A stretch of DNA of 64,000 nucleotides from Burkholderia sp. L27(2015) (GCF_009765705.1 NZ_LMUX01000009.1:427269-491268); one strand, 5' to 3'. Positions 34,295 to 43,300 are shown, counted from the first letter of the stretch. The notes: a model not told the origin generated them from the letters alone. Numbers and translations are program-made.

Positions 34295-35047
34295 TTAGTG
34301 CGTGACGCCGAACCATTTGGCGACCAGCGCATTGTAGGTGCCGTTTTCGCGTACCGTCTGCAGCGCCTTGTTCATTTGGGCGGTCAGCGCCGGTTCGTCC
34401 TTGCGCAGGGCAAAGCCGTACAGTTCGATCGACAACCCTTTATCAAGCACGCGTACGTTCGGGTTGCTCTTTGCGTATTCGACGGCAGCCGGACGGCCGG
34501 TCACTGCGGCATCGACGCGGCCGATGTTGAGCAGGTCGAACATTGCCTGGTTCTTTTCGACTTCCACGCGTTGCACGGTCGGATAGTTGTCCTTCAGGAA
34601 GTTGACCGATTTAGTGCCGACCTGCACCGATACCGAGTGACCGCCCAAGTCGGCCGGCGTGTTGATGGTTTTATTGTCTTTACGTACCAGGACGGCCAAG
34701 CCACCTTGGTAGTACGGGTCGGTAAAATCGACCACCTTGCGGCGGTCTTCGGTCATGTAGATGCCGGACGCAGCAACGTCGAAGCGGTTGGCGATCAATC
34801 CGGGAATCAGCCCTTTGAAATCGATATCGACCCATTCTATTTTCTTGCCCATCACCTTGGCGATCGCATCCATCAGATCGATATCGAAGCCCGTGCGTTT
34901 GCCGTCCTTGACGAATTCCAGGGGCGGGAAGGTTGCGTCGGTGGCCACGCGAATGACGTTATCGGTCGACGCGGCGGCGTGGGCCACCGGCGAGGTGGCC
35001 ATCGCGAAAACCAGGGCGAAGGCGGACAGCACTTTGAACAGTTTCAT
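34295..35047 (-). CDS. Polar amino acid ABC transporter substrate-binding protein
   Basis: A 250-residue periplasmic binding protein (family 3) with a signal peptide of about 24 residues ending VAHA. Core features are RVATDATFPPLEFVKDGKRTGFDIDLMDAIA and the PYYQGGLAVLVRKD hinge. ATG 35047 has GGAG six bases upstream. It is first in the operon that continues through permease, ATPase, HutD, HutF and HutG. The operon suggests a ligand such as formiminoglutamate, urocanate or histidine; the sequence does not decide which. Confidence 0.9.
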   Translation of the reverse strand: MKLFKVLSAFALVFAMATSPVAHAAASTDNVIRVATDATFPPLEFVKDGKRTGFDIDLMDAIAKVMGKKIEWVDIDFKGLIPGLIANRFDVAASGIYMTEDRRKVVDFTDPYYQGGLAVLVRKDNKTINTPADLGGHSVSVQVGTKSVNFLKDNYPTVQRVEVEKNQAMFDLLNIGRVDAAVTGRPAAVEYAKSNPNVRVLDKGLSIELYGFALRKDEPALTAQMNKALQTVRENGTYNALVAKWFGVTH

Positions 35048-35153
35048 GACGGCTCCAAGAGGGTGGCGCAACTAAGGTAACTTCGGCCTCGACAGCGAGG
35101 CTTAAAAAAACGATTAAAAGCGTTTCGAGCTTGAGATGTGAGGCGGGACGCGA

Positions 35154-35894
35154 CTACAACTTATTGCTGATACGGTCGGCGGCGCTGCGGGTCAGCCGGA
35201 TCCATTCGGCGGCGCGTGACGCGACTCGCACGGTGGGCGCCATCAAGGTGATGGCGCCTTCCAGGCGGCCGGCATCGGAAATGAGCGGCGCGCTCACGCC
35301 CCATACGCCGATGTCCACTTCGTTTTCGCTAATGGCATACCGCTTGTGCCTGATGTCTTCGAGCTGGGTTTGCAAGCTGGCGATGGCGGGAGCATCCCCG
35401 CCCAATTGATCGGCGATCAGGCCACTTTGCACGGGCGTGGGCAAAAACGCCAGCAAGGCCTTGGCCGAGGCGCCGCGCACCATCGAATGGGCGCGCCCAC
35501 GCGTAAATGAGCAGCGTAGCGGCTGGTCGCTTTCGACCATGGCCAGACACACCACTTGTCCATTTAAATAGATCATCAAGCCGACGCTTTCGCCTGAGCG
35601 GCTCACGAGTTCGCCGATTTCGTCGCGGCTCTGGCTGATCAGGTGTGAGTTCTGGTCGAATCCCCAAGCCAGTTGCACCCCGGTCGGTCCGGGCTCGAAA
35701 AAGCCGGTATTCGCGTGTTCCTGTAGCAGGCCCCAGTGCCGCAGAGCCGCCAGGTGGCGGTAGACAGTACTGAGCGGCGCACCCACTTCCGCCGCGATTT
35801 GCTTGGCGGCAATGGGGCGGCCTGCGCTCGCGACGCACGATAGGACATGGAGCACACGATCGACGACCGTGGCGATTTCAGGGGGCGCTTTCAT
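35154..35894 (-). CDS. IclR-family transcriptional regulator
   Basis: A 246-residue regulator with a winged HTH (about 5-65; RPIAAKQIAAEVGAPLSTVYRHLAALRHWGLL) and a C-terminal effector domain. ATG 35894 begins the family match; an upstream frame runs into the predicted operator. It lies about 105 bp upstream of the binding protein gene on the same strand, so it probably regulates the transporter-hut operon and may partly be co-transcribed with it. Confidence 0.85.
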   Translation of the reverse strand: MKAPPEIATVVDRVLHVLSCVASAGRPIAAKQIAAEVGAPLSTVYRHLAALRHWGLLQEHANTGFFEPGPTGVQLAWGFDQNSHLISQSRDEIGELVSRSGESVGLMIYLNGQVVCLAMVESDQPLRCSFTRGRAHSMVRGASAKALLAFLPTPVQSGLIADQLGGDAPAIASLQTQLEDIRHKRYAISENEVDIGVWGVSAPLISDAGRLEGAITLMAPTVRVASRAAEWIRLTRSAADRISNKL

Positions 35895-35934
35895 GAGGGC
35901 AAGTCTGGGACTTTTTCTCACGGAAAAAAATATC

Positions 35935-35953
35935 TTTCTCATCGTGCGAGAAA
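35935..35953. promoter_or_regulatory. TTTCTC-N7-GAGAAA inverted repeat upstream of the IclR gene
   Basis: The arms TTTCTC (35935-35940) and GAGAAA (35948-35953) flank a 7-bp spacer about 40 bp before the IclR start codon. A further TTTTCTC copy lies near 35912. The surroundings are AT-rich, as expected of a promoter. Autoregulation by the IclR protein is the likely use; this is inferred. Confidence 0.45.
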
Positions 35954-36050
35954 AATTCTGAATTTAGTGAGGGGTGCGCTGGGACGTGACGCGCCGGATG
36001 CGGCGCGTCAGAGGTGATGCGGGAAAAGTGGAGGGAACCGCGAAAATCGA

Positions 36051-36770
36051 TCAGGCGGAAAACGGGGACGTCGGCGGGGGCATCGACGGGGGCGCGCGCA
36101 ATGGCGAGTCCGCGGGCCCGGGCCATGCGGCGAAGCTGCGCCAATAACCGTCGATCCGGTCTTGATAGCCGTGCGTGCCGCCGCTATAGCGTTGCAGCGC
36201 AAGCGTGACGTCGCCGCCGGCATCGTCAAGGTAGCGCTTGAGTATGCGCGTGCCGATGTCGATGTTCGGTTCAGGATCGAACAGATCTTGATTGGGCTTC
36301 ATGCGGGCGATCAAGTCGGCGTGACAGCGTGGCAGAACCTGCATCAGGCCAGACGCGCCCACCGTGCTGCGAGCCCGCGGATTAAACCCGGATTCCGTGG
36401 CGATCACGGCCAAAATGAGCGATGCCGGGATGTGCGAGTCGCCCGAGGCTTGGTAGACAGCACTGATGATGCGCTGCGCGCTGGCCCGCCTGATGCGAAA
36501 GCGCGCGACCAGCATCGCGCTCAACGCAGGTTCGCGGCCCACCCCATGAGCGGCCGCAGGAGCCGAGGCGACGCGCGTGGCGCCGGCTGTTGGGGCCGCC
36601 AGTGCGATATTGGCGTTGCCGGCATCGGGCGCGTTGCGCGCGGGTTCGGCGCCGATCGTGGCGCACGAACTGGCTAATACCGCGCTGGCCAGAGCCGCGC
36701 CTATACGTAATGTTGCGCCGCAGGCCAAGCGGCGCAGACGGCTGAAACTAGAGTGAGCAGTCATCGCCAT
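36051..36770 (-). CDS. Lytic transglycosylase (SLT domain), predicted lipoprotein
   Basis: A 239-residue peptidoglycan lytic transglycosylase. The N-terminus has a signal ending in an LASSC lipobox (Cys36), so it is probably anchored to the outer membrane. A 60-residue Ala/Pro-rich linker precedes the SLT domain (about 95-230) with catalytic Glu126 in ATESGFNPRARS, then GASGLMQVLP and the late ALQRYSGGTHGYQDRI motif. It cleaves glycan strands to anhydromuropeptides during wall remodelling. It is divergent from the copper gene set. Confidence 0.87.
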   Translation of the reverse strand: MAMTAHSSFSRLRRLACGATLRIGAALASAVLASSCATIGAEPARNAPDAGNANIALAAPTAGATRVASAPAAAHGVGREPALSAMLVARFRIRRASAQRIISAVYQASGDSHIPASLILAVIATESGFNPRARSTVGASGLMQVLPRCHADLIARMKPNQDLFDPEPNIDIGTRILKRYLDDAGGDVTLALQRYSGGTHGYQDRIDGYWRSFAAWPGPADSPLRAPPSMPPPTSPFSA

Positions 36771-36966
36771 AACCCTGATTTCCAGCGTCCCAGAATATCG
36801 GGGTCAACGTAAGGAAATTCTAAAAAAGGGGGCGTGATCGTGTAAACAAGATCTAACGATGGTGGAAAGCGCGGCGCCACTCTCGCAAAATGCACGCGGT
36901 GGCTTCGTGTGAACTAAGCTAAAAGTGTCTGTGGCATAATCGGCCCGGATCGCAAGTCGCTCCGCT

Positions 36967-37386
36967 ATGGGGCGACTCGAGTTTGTTCATCTGAGCACTG
37001 TGCGCGCAAAATACCTACGGAAAATCGGCAGCATTCTTGGATTGTGCGCAATCCTGCTGACGGTATTCGTGCCGCTCATCTCGCAGTCGCTGCGCTCGCA
37101 CGACGCGCTCGACATCGCGCTGTCTTCGTTCTGCTCGTCGCATGGGCTGACCCAAAATGGTCCGACGCAAGACGATCCCGCTACGCATTCGCTGCACGGC
37201 GACGCGTGCGTCTATTGCGGGTTTTGCGCGCATTTTCCTACTATCACGACCGCGGCAGTCACCGCCGCGCCGCTTGCTGCGTCGCCGGTGCTGCCACCGG
37301 CACTGCCTAACTTTGCGTTCAGACCGGCTGACCTCGGCAACTGGGCGCAACCGCGTGGCCCTCCAACTCCTCTCGTTTTGGTCTAA
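36967..37386 (+). CDS. DUF2946 family protein
   Basis: A 139-residue protein with an N-terminal membrane helix (about 20-42) and the DUF2946 signature HGDACVYCGFCAHFP, a Cys/His cluster, then a proline-rich tail ending PRGPPTP. DUF2946 genes are typically found beside TonB-dependent receptors and copper-handling proteins in Betaproteobacteria, as here. The Cys/His cluster suggests a role in metal handling. It is 82 bp upstream of the receptor and probably begins the operon. Confidence 0.8.
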   Translation: MGRLEFVHLSTVRAKYLRKIGSILGLCAILLTVFVPLISQSLRSHDALDIALSSFCSSHGLTQNGPTQDDPATHSLHGDACVYCGFCAHFPTITTAAVTAAPLAASPVLPPALPNFAFRPADLGNWAQPRGPPTPLVLV

Positions 37387-37468
37387 AGATTCGCGACGCA
37401 CCCTGTGCGTTCGCGCTTCGGCGCGTGTTTGCGTGCCGCTTTGCGACGACAATTCGAGATGAAACACC

Positions 37469-39985
37469 ATGCGCACCCCGCTTTTCCAAAGCGCGGCGGT
37501 TTTACGTACCGCCTCGCCTTTTTCCGTCGCGGCGCCCGCGATGCTTGCCGCGTTGGGTCTGATGAGTTCCCATGCTGAGGCCACCGGTGAGATTGGCCGA
37601 CCGGCCGAACCCGAACGACTCGGCCAATCCGGCCAATCCGGCGGCGACGCTGCAGACGGGGACACCTCAACGGCTCCTGCGATTACGGCAGAAACCACCA
37701 CAGCTACCAGCGTAACCACCGGAGCGGCCCAGACCCTGGCGCCCGTCGACGTCACAGCAGCGCGCTCGGTCGCCGAGATCCGTCAACTACCGGTGACCAC
37801 CGAGAGCATTAGCGCCGCCCAAGCCGCGCAGAGCATCAACATGACGGACTCCTCGGACGCGCTGAAATACCTGCCCGACCTACTCGTGCGCAAGCGCTAC
37901 ATTGGTGACACCCAGGCGCCGATGGCGACCCGCACCACGGGCATCAACTCCAGCGCCAAGAGCCTCATCTATGCCGACGGCGTGCTGCTTTCGACCTTGA
38001 TCAACAACAACAACGGCAATGGCTCGCCGCAGTGGTTCATGGTTTCGCCGCAGGAAATCGATCATATCGACGTGATGTACGGACCGTTCGCGGCCGCGTA
38101 TCCAGGCAACTCGTATGGCGCCGTGACCGAAATCACAACGCGCATGCCCAAACAATTCGAGGGGAGTGCCGACGTCACGGCAGCCTGGCAGGACTTCAAG
38201 TTATACGGCACCAATCAGACCTTTCCGTCGCAGCAATACAGCGCGACACTGGGCGACAAGGTCGGCAAGTTATCGTGGTTTTTCAGCGCCGAGCACTTGG
38301 ACAGCTTCAGCCAGCCGATCACATTTGGAACGGTCGTGCAATCGACCACTGCGGCAAGCGCTTCATTGCCGGTGATCGGCGGCGGCTTCGCCAACGCGAA
38401 CCGCACCGGCGGCCCGATCCAGATCGTCGGTGCGGGCAACTTCACCCATACGATCCAGGACGACTTTACGCTCAAGGTATCGTATGACCTTACGCCCACC
38501 CTCAACGCAACCTATACGGTGGGTTACTGGCAAAACAATTCGAAGGCGACCTCGCAGTCGTACTTGACCTCGGCCGACGGCACGCCGTATTTCGGCGCCG
38601 CGAGCGGCAACGTCAATATCGGCGGCTTTCAATACAGCGCCAACACGATCGCCGGACAGTTCTCCAGTAATTTCGTCGAGCAGGAGCATTTGATGCAGAG
38701 CCTGCGCGTGAAGACACATACCGACGGCGAGTTCGATTGGGAACTGGTACTGAGCAATTTTCAGTATCTGCAGGATTTAAGCCGCTTGTCGACCGGTGTC
38801 TATCCTTTGGCACTTACCGGTGGCCCCGGCCACACCACGGACATGAGCGGTACCGGCTGGTCGACGGCAGACCTGAATGGCACGTTCCGGCCCAAGGGTA
38901 TCTGGGCGGCCAACACAGTCAGCTTCGGCGCGCATTTCGATCAGTTCAGGCTGAGCAGCCCGACCTTCAACACCGATAATTTCGCAACCGGCGGCGACGG
39001 GTCGGTGTTCAGCAATTCGCTAGGCAGTACGCAAACGAGTGCGCTCTGGCTGCAGGACGTATGGCGCGTATCGCCGGCGGTTCATGCCACTTTGGGCGGC
39101 CGTTATGAGTTGTGGCATGCGTATAACGGCTTCAATTTCGCCACGGGTACGAACGGCGTCGGCGTGGCCGTGAACCAGCCCAATTTGAGCCGGTCGGGTT
39201 TTTCGCCGAAAGCTTCGGTGACATGGGACGCCACCGATCTCTGGTCGCTCACCGGCTCGTTCGGCAAAGCATTGCGCTTTCCGACAGTCGGCGAGTTATA
39301 TCAAACCGTGCAAACCGGCACCACCTTTCTGCAAGCCAACCCGTTCCTCAAACCGGAGAGTGTGCTCTCAGGCGAGCTGGCGCTTGAGCGTCATACCGAA
39401 GACGGCAAGTTACGCGTCTCGGTGTTCGACGAGTATGTCTCGAATGCGCTGATTTCGCAGACCTCGACGATCGCGGGTTTCGCCACGCCGGTTTCATTTA
39501 CGCAGAATGTCGATAAGACGCACGAGACCGGCATCGAGCTGGTGGGGCAGCAAGACAACGTGTTGATCAAGGGGCTGCAGCTTTCCGGCAACGTGACCTA
39601 CGTGAACGCGCGCATTCTCGCCGATAGCGGGTATGTGCCACCGCTGACGGCGCCGAATGCGAGCGCGGTGGGCAGCCATGTGCCATCGGTACCGACTTGG
39701 CGCGCCACGCTGGCCGCCACTTACAGGCCCGACTATCAATGGGCTTATACGGTGGCGGGGCGCTTTAGCACGCGAGTATTTTCAACGGTCGATAACACCG
39801 ATATCAACGCGGCCACGTACCAGGGTTTCCAGAGCTATTTCGTGGTCGATGTGCGCGCCGACTATAAATACGACCGACATTGGACCATCGCGGCAGGTGT
39901 CGATAACTTGAATAACCGGCAGTACTTTTTGTTTCACCCGTTTCCCCAGCGTACCTTGTACGCGGAGTTGAAATACAACCTGTAG
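37469..39985 (+). CDS. TonB-dependent receptor
   Basis: An 838-residue outer-membrane receptor: a signal peptide (about 1-38), a Gly/Thr-rich linker, a plug domain (about 95-225; DALKYLPDLLVRKRYIG and IDHIDVMYGPFAAAYPGNSYGAV), and a 22-strand barrel ending with the aromatic-poor terminal strand RTLYAELKYNL. The flanking DUF2946, CopC and PCuAC genes suggest copper or a copper complex as substrate. A classical TonB box is not obvious; DVTAAR near residue 93 is the best candidate. GAGATG precedes the start. Confidence 0.88.
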   Translation: MRTPLFQSAAVLRTASPFSVAAPAMLAALGLMSSHAEATGEIGRPAEPERLGQSGQSGGDAADGDTSTAPAITAETTTATSVTTGAAQTLAPVDVTAARSVAEIRQLPVTTESISAAQAAQSINMTDSSDALKYLPDLLVRKRYIGDTQAPMATRTTGINSSAKSLIYADGVLLSTLINNNNGNGSPQWFMVSPQEIDHIDVMYGPFAAAYPGNSYGAVTEITTRMPKQFEGSADVTAAWQDFKLYGTNQTFPSQQYSATLGDKVGKLSWFFSAEHLDSFSQPITFGTVVQSTTAASASLPVIGGGFANANRTGGPIQIVGAGNFTHTIQDDFTLKVSYDLTPTLNATYTVGYWQNNSKATSQSYLTSADGTPYFGAASGNVNIGGFQYSANTIAGQFSSNFVEQEHLMQSLRVKTHTDGEFDWELVLSNFQYLQDLSRLSTGVYPLALTGGPGHTTDMSGTGWSTADLNGTFRPKGIWAANTVSFGAHFDQFRLSSPTFNTDNFATGGDGSVFSNSLGSTQTSALWLQDVWRVSPAVHATLGGRYELWHAYNGFNFATGTNGVGVAVNQPNLSRSGFSPKASVTWDATDLWSLTGSFGKALRFPTVGELYQTVQTGTTFLQANPFLKPESVLSGELALERHTEDGKLRVSVFDEYVSNALISQTSTIAGFATPVSFTQNVDKTHETGIELVGQQDNVLIKGLQLSGNVTYVNARILADSGYVPPLTAPNASAVGSHVPSVPTWRATLAATYRPDYQWAYTVAGRFSTRVFSTVDNTDINAATYQGFQSYFVVDVRADYKYDRHWTIAAGVDNLNNRQYFLFHPFPQRTLYAELKYNL

Positions 39986-40078
39986 CCGATCTTCGTCGCT
40001 CAATGTTGTTGCTTAGTTTCACTGTTAACTTTCGCTAATCATTTTGGTGACGCACTTCGTCACTTATGGAGCTTTCCG

Positions 40079-40444
40079 ATGAAAAATCTAATTCGCCTTC
40101 GTCTCCTGGTCGCCGCTTGTACCCTGACCGTGGCTCAATTCGCCCAGGCCCACGCATATCCGAAACAGGAGATGCCAGCGCCCAAGGCCGTGGTGGATAG
40201 CTCCATCACGCAGGTCAAGATCGTCTTTGACGATGCGCTGGAAGGCGCGTTCAGTTCGCTGAGCGTGACCAATGCCGCCGGTCAGACTGTCACGACAGAG
40301 AAGTCGCTGCTCGATGCGGGCGATAAAAAAACGTTGACGGTGGCCGTGCCGAAACTGCAGCCCGGTGTGTACACGGTGCACTGGGTCGCGGTGGCCGAAG
40401 ACAGCCATCGGACTCACGGTGACTACACCTTTACCGTCAAATAG
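40079..40444 (+). CDS. copC: CopC-family periplasmic copper-binding protein
   Basis: A 121-residue protein with a signal peptide cleaved after Ala24 (AQFAQA), leaving His25 as the mature N-terminus, the usual Cu(II) ligand of CopC. The single CopC domain is Ig-like (AYPKQEMP, VKIVFDDALEGAFSSLSVTN, GVYTVHWVAVAEDSHRTHGDYTFTV), and the DSHRTHG segment supplies further His ligands. It should bind Cu(II) in the periplasm. No CopD is adjacent; instead it sits between the receptor and PCuAC genes. Confidence 0.9.
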   Translation: MKNLIRLRLLVAACTLTVAQFAQAHAYPKQEMPAPKAVVDSSITQVKIVFDDALEGAFSSLSVTNAAGQTVTTEKSLLDAGDKKTLTVAVPKLQPGVYTVHWVAVAEDSHRTHGDYTFTVK

Positions 40445-40537
40445 GCGAGAGCGATCCATGCCTGTTTTCGTGCAGCCGCCGCGTGCGGCTCGTGAGCTTG
40501 ACGTCGGCGGCGTGCCGATGAATTCGATGAGGAGAAA

Positions 40538-41014
40538 ATGATGAAAGTGACCCGACGTACTGCGCATTGCGCACTCAAGGGGCTGTTATTGGCGGGCGCG
40601 CTGATGGGTGGTGGCGGCGCGGCCAATGCGGCTGCCAGCAACACGCTGGCGGTGTCGAATTGCTGGGTTCGGGCGCTGCCCGGCAATCTTCCCTCGGGCG
40701 GCTATTTCGTTGCGACGAATTCCGGCGATCAAGCTGTCGATCTGGTGGCTGTGTCGACGCCCGCGTTCGGCATGGCGATGCTGCATCAGTCGCAAACGCA
40801 AGGGGGGACGTCACGCATGACGATGGTCGATAAAGTTACCGTGCCCGCGCATGGCAAACTCGCGTTCACGCCAGGCGACTATCACCTGATGTTGGAGCAA
40901 CCGACGCAACCGGTGCAGATCGGCGCAAAGTTGCCGATGACCTTCATGTTCAGCGGAGGGCAAAAAATCGCAGCCGTGTGCGAGGTCAAGAATGCCGGCG
41001 CTACCGGGCCGTAA
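40538..41014 (+). CDS. PCuAC-type copper chaperone
   Basis: A 158-residue secreted protein (signal about 1-31) carrying the complete PCuAC motif His83-x10-Met94-x21-His116-x-Met118, which binds Cu(I) with picomolar-type affinity in characterised members. These chaperones feed copper to cytochrome oxidase via Sco or accept it from CopC. AGGAG precedes tandem ATG codons at 40538 and 40541. It is last in the DUF2946-receptor-CopC-PCuAC set. Confidence 0.92.
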   Translation: MMKVTRRTAHCALKGLLLAGALMGGGGAANAAASNTLAVSNCWVRALPGNLPSGGYFVATNSGDQAVDLVAVSTPAFGMAMLHQSQTQGGTSRMTMVDKVTVPAHGKLAFTPGDYHLMLEQPTQPVQIGAKLPMTFMFSGGQKIAAVCEVKNAGATGP

Positions 41015-41068
41015 TCTGCGTAGCGACGTAGCGGCACAAGCCGTGCCATGCGAAGACGCCTCCGTTTA

Positions 41069-41172
41069 TGAACTGAACCCAAGAAGGTGGACAGTGAATG
41101 ACAAGGGCTGCTAGGGCTGGGTCTTGTATTGCACAGGACTCAGCCCTTTTGATGAGAGGCTAATTTGCAATT
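41069..41172 (-). mobile_element. Terminal remnant of an IS3-family (IS150-group) element
   Basis: The sequence from 41069 inward reads TGAACTGAACCCAAGAAGG then TGGACAGT, closely resembling the TGAACTGxxCCCxAAAGTTGGACA ends of IS150-group elements. Just inside, on the minus strand, a 19-codon open stretch ends KGLSPVQYKTQP and stop, matching the C-terminus of IS3-family OrfB transposases. Only this end remains. A GGGCTGGGTC/GACTCAGCCC stem inside it may also act as a terminator. Confidence 0.6.
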
Positions 41173-41203
41173 AAACACTATGGGTACTCACAATAGCGGG
41201 CAC

Positions 41204-41587
41204 TTATTCGGAACGAAGCTGTGTCCCTTTCGGATGACGCTTGCTGTTCTTCAGCATGGAGAAGACCACTGCTAGACGTTCGGCCATATCCTCTGCTTGT
41301 TGCTCGGTGCGATAGTTGCACAGCCACTGCAAGGTGTTGTCCATTTTCTGTGCGTATAAACCGTAGAAAACCGGCTCAACGCCTAAGTCATCGGCCCACT
41401 GCGTTGCATCGCCATCTTGGACAACCCCCTTGATGCACATCGAGCCGGTCCAGTCTTGCATCCGGTGCTCGTGTATTGCTTGCACCGGGGTTAGGCGCTC
41501 GCTAGAGACCCTACCTTGCCGCAACCGCTCGATGAGCTGTTCGGCAATCAGTTCATGGAGCGGTTTTTTCAGTTTGTCGGCCATCAT
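41204..41587 (-). CDS. Hypothetical protein inside the accessory island
   Basis: A 127-residue cytoplasmic protein. The first third is helical and basic (MADKLKKPLHELIAEQLIERLRQG); the middle contains WTGSMCIKGVVQDGDATQWADDLGVEPVF, and a helical end reads TEQQAEDMAERLAVVFSML. AGGAGG lies five bases before ATG 41587, with a second ATG one codon later. It lies directly inside the IS end at 41069 and is AT-richer than its surroundings. I do not recognise a family. Confidence 0.6.
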   Translation of the reverse strand: MMADKLKKPLHELIAEQLIERLRQGRVSSERLTPVQAIHEHRMQDWTGSMCIKGVVQDGDATQWADDLGVEPVFYGLYAQKMDNTLQWLCNYRTEQQAEDMAERLAVVFSMLKNSKRHPKGTQLRSE

Positions 41588-41719
41588 CCAGTCCTCCTGA
41601 GCAGCAGTACGGCGGGTGCCGCGATGAAAGGTTGTGGTGCCGCCGCGCAAAGACGCTGCCCTCGCGAAATAAGGTCGCGTTCTCTTATAATGACTATAGC
41701 CATCGTATCTCTCCGTTTT

Positions 41720-41938
41720 TTACGTGGTCAGGTTAATATCGGTGTTGCGTACGGGTATCAACCGCTTCCTTCTCATATTCCCTCGTTTGGGCCCGTTCCT
41801 TCGAGCGTCGGCCAACATGAACATCGTCAGCCGAGCGTCGTCATCTGAGGGCACACCCACGCGTAGGCAATCTTCAGGCGCCTCATGAAGGCACATCGGA
41901 ATAGCGCTAAATCGTCCATCCGTTTCAGATAAATACAT
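41720..41938 (-). CDS. Doubtful small ORF
   Basis: A 72-codon frame with a somewhat protein-like composition (MYLSETDGRFSAIPMCLHEAPED) but no Shine-Dalgarno sequence and no recognisable domain. It is listed because otherwise 41588-42193 is a 600-bp stretch without a gene. Nothing else is visible there except AT-rich DNA around 41935-41975. Confidence 0.2.
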   Translation of the reverse strand: MYLSETDGRFSAIPMCLHEAPEDCLRVGVPSDDDARLTMFMLADARRNGPKRGNMRRKRLIPVRNTDINLTT

Positions 41939-42193
41939 AATCAGATAATTAGTATGACTAAATTAATTAGCTACCAACCGCAGGGTTCGCAACCGAGGTT
42001 GCGGAGCTCTCTTTAAAAAAGCAAACCTGGAAGGTTGGTAGGCAATCGCCCCGAGCAGATCTATAGCTGAAAACATCGGCGCCCATGCGGGCGTCAGCAG
42101 AATTTCGGGACTCACCTGGCCAAGAAAATGACCAAGCAGATGAAGTCATTGTCCATTTGCAAAGCGGACCCGCATCCGTGATAAGCGCGGAAT

Positions 42194-42379
42194 CTATGTG
42201 CGCCTTGGGGGGGGCATAAGTGAGCAATCAAAATCGCCGAAATACTGCCGAAAGTCGTAGATCGTCTCCTTGCTGAATCCGTCCTTCTTCAGGACCTCGA
42301 CGACTGGCGCCTTGTCCGCTTCGCGCAGGATCGTAGCCATCTGCTCGTCCGTTAACCACCACTTTTTCATGCCTTTCAT
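42194..42379 (-). pseudogene. Truncated IS3-family OrfA (HTH_Tnp_1) remnant
   Basis: A 61-codon frame resembling the HTH half of an IS3-family OrfA of the IS407/IS3 type: KKWWLTDEQMATILREADKAP, then VVEVLKKDGFSKETIYDFRQYFGDFD. These match the pattern of EEQIxxxLxxAExGxPVxEVCRxxGISxxTFYxWRxKYGG. It stops abruptly after the HTH and no OrfB follows, so it is a fragment. Its subgroup differs from the IS150-type end at 41069, pointing to more than one IS event. Confidence 0.55.
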
Positions 42380-42604
42380 TCTCGGTCTGACGCCATTCTT
42401 TCGGCGGGTCCGAAAATACTGGAACAAATGAATGGCAGCGGATCACGTGTTAATTTTTCAGGCGATAGCAGCGGTGCTATTTCATCTGGTGCGCACAAGC
42501 GTAGGTCGGATGCATAGCAGCCGGATTTATGAAACAACGCCGCCTAGAGTCGCTCCATAAAAATAAAAATCGTACTCAAGAAAAAACCACTACGGTGATA
42601 GGTC

Positions 42605-43300
42605 ATGAAATCCAATAGCGAACTCACCAGCCTCATAGAGAATTTCCCGGTTTCGGCAAGCCTCAAAGAGGCCGACACTGGGAAATACGTTGTTAATAAT
42701 GCATATTTTTCGCGGCAATTTGGTGTCGAAAATCCAATGGATCTCGTGGGAATAACGGTACGCGACCTGACTTTCCGCCAACAGGAATGGGGCACGCAGT
42801 ATGCGACCATGATTGAAAAGCTTGATTTTCACGCGCGTGAAAAGAAATCTCATGTGCTTGGCAGGCATCAATTTCTTGATGACAGCGGTGAAGCTCAATT
42901 GGGAGAAATGGTTAAATTTCCGGTGCTGGGTTCCCGAGAAAATATTCTGGCCATCGTCACCTATTGGAATGACATTACGCCAACGCTTCCTCCTAATAGT
43001 CTGTATCGGCTATATAGGAGTTTTTACGATGCTAAGAGCGCGATCAAGCGCGTGCTGGTCTGTCTCGAAGTCGATCAATATTTTGTGACGCCACCCACCG
43101 ATGCGCAGTTTCGGGTTTTTCTTTTAAAAGCAGAGCGCTTTGCTAATAAGGAAATCGGGAAGTTTCTCGGCATGTCAGATCGAACAGTCGAATGCCATTT
43201 GGCCACTCTGCGCAACAAAGCAGTCGACGGTAATCTCTCCCCCGTCCTATCCCTCGTCAAATGGAACACCCCATGCGCTTCCGATTCGATCCACTGTTGA
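42605..43300 (+). CDS. PAS-domain LuxR-type transcriptional regulator
   Basis: A 231-residue protein with an N-terminal PAS-like sensor region (about 10-125; NFPVSASLKEADTGKYVVNNAYFSRQFG and VGITVRDL) and a C-terminal LuxR-type HTH (about 165-215; KEIGKFLGMSDRTVECHLATLRNKA). Its codon use is plainly AT-richer than the rest of the window, and IS remnants lie on both sides, indicating recent transfer. TAGGTC immediately before the ATG is a weak ribosome-binding site. The target genes are not obvious, as no operon partner is attached. Confidence 0.72.
   Translation: MKSNSELTSLIENFPVSASLKEADTGKYVVNNAYFSRQFGVENPMDLVGITVRDLTFRQQEWGTQYATMIEKLDFHAREKKSHVLGRHQFLDDSGEAQLGEMVKFPVLGSRENILAIVTYWNDITPTLPPNSLYRLYRSFYDAKSAIKRVLVCLEVDQYFVTPPTDAQFRVFLLKAERFANKEIGKFLGMSDRTVECHLATLRNKAVDGNLSPVLSLVKWNTPCASDSIHC

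Noticed and set aside
35954-35966. ATTCTGAATTTAG upstream of the IclR gene as a further copy of the catabolic operator
   Set aside because: Only one half matches and there is no TTGACG box at the right distance; the TTTCTC/GAGAAA repeat fits this promoter better.
41967-42227. 86-codon minus-strand ORF in the accessory island
   Set aside because: Composition is not protein-like and it overlaps the better supported OrfA fragment.
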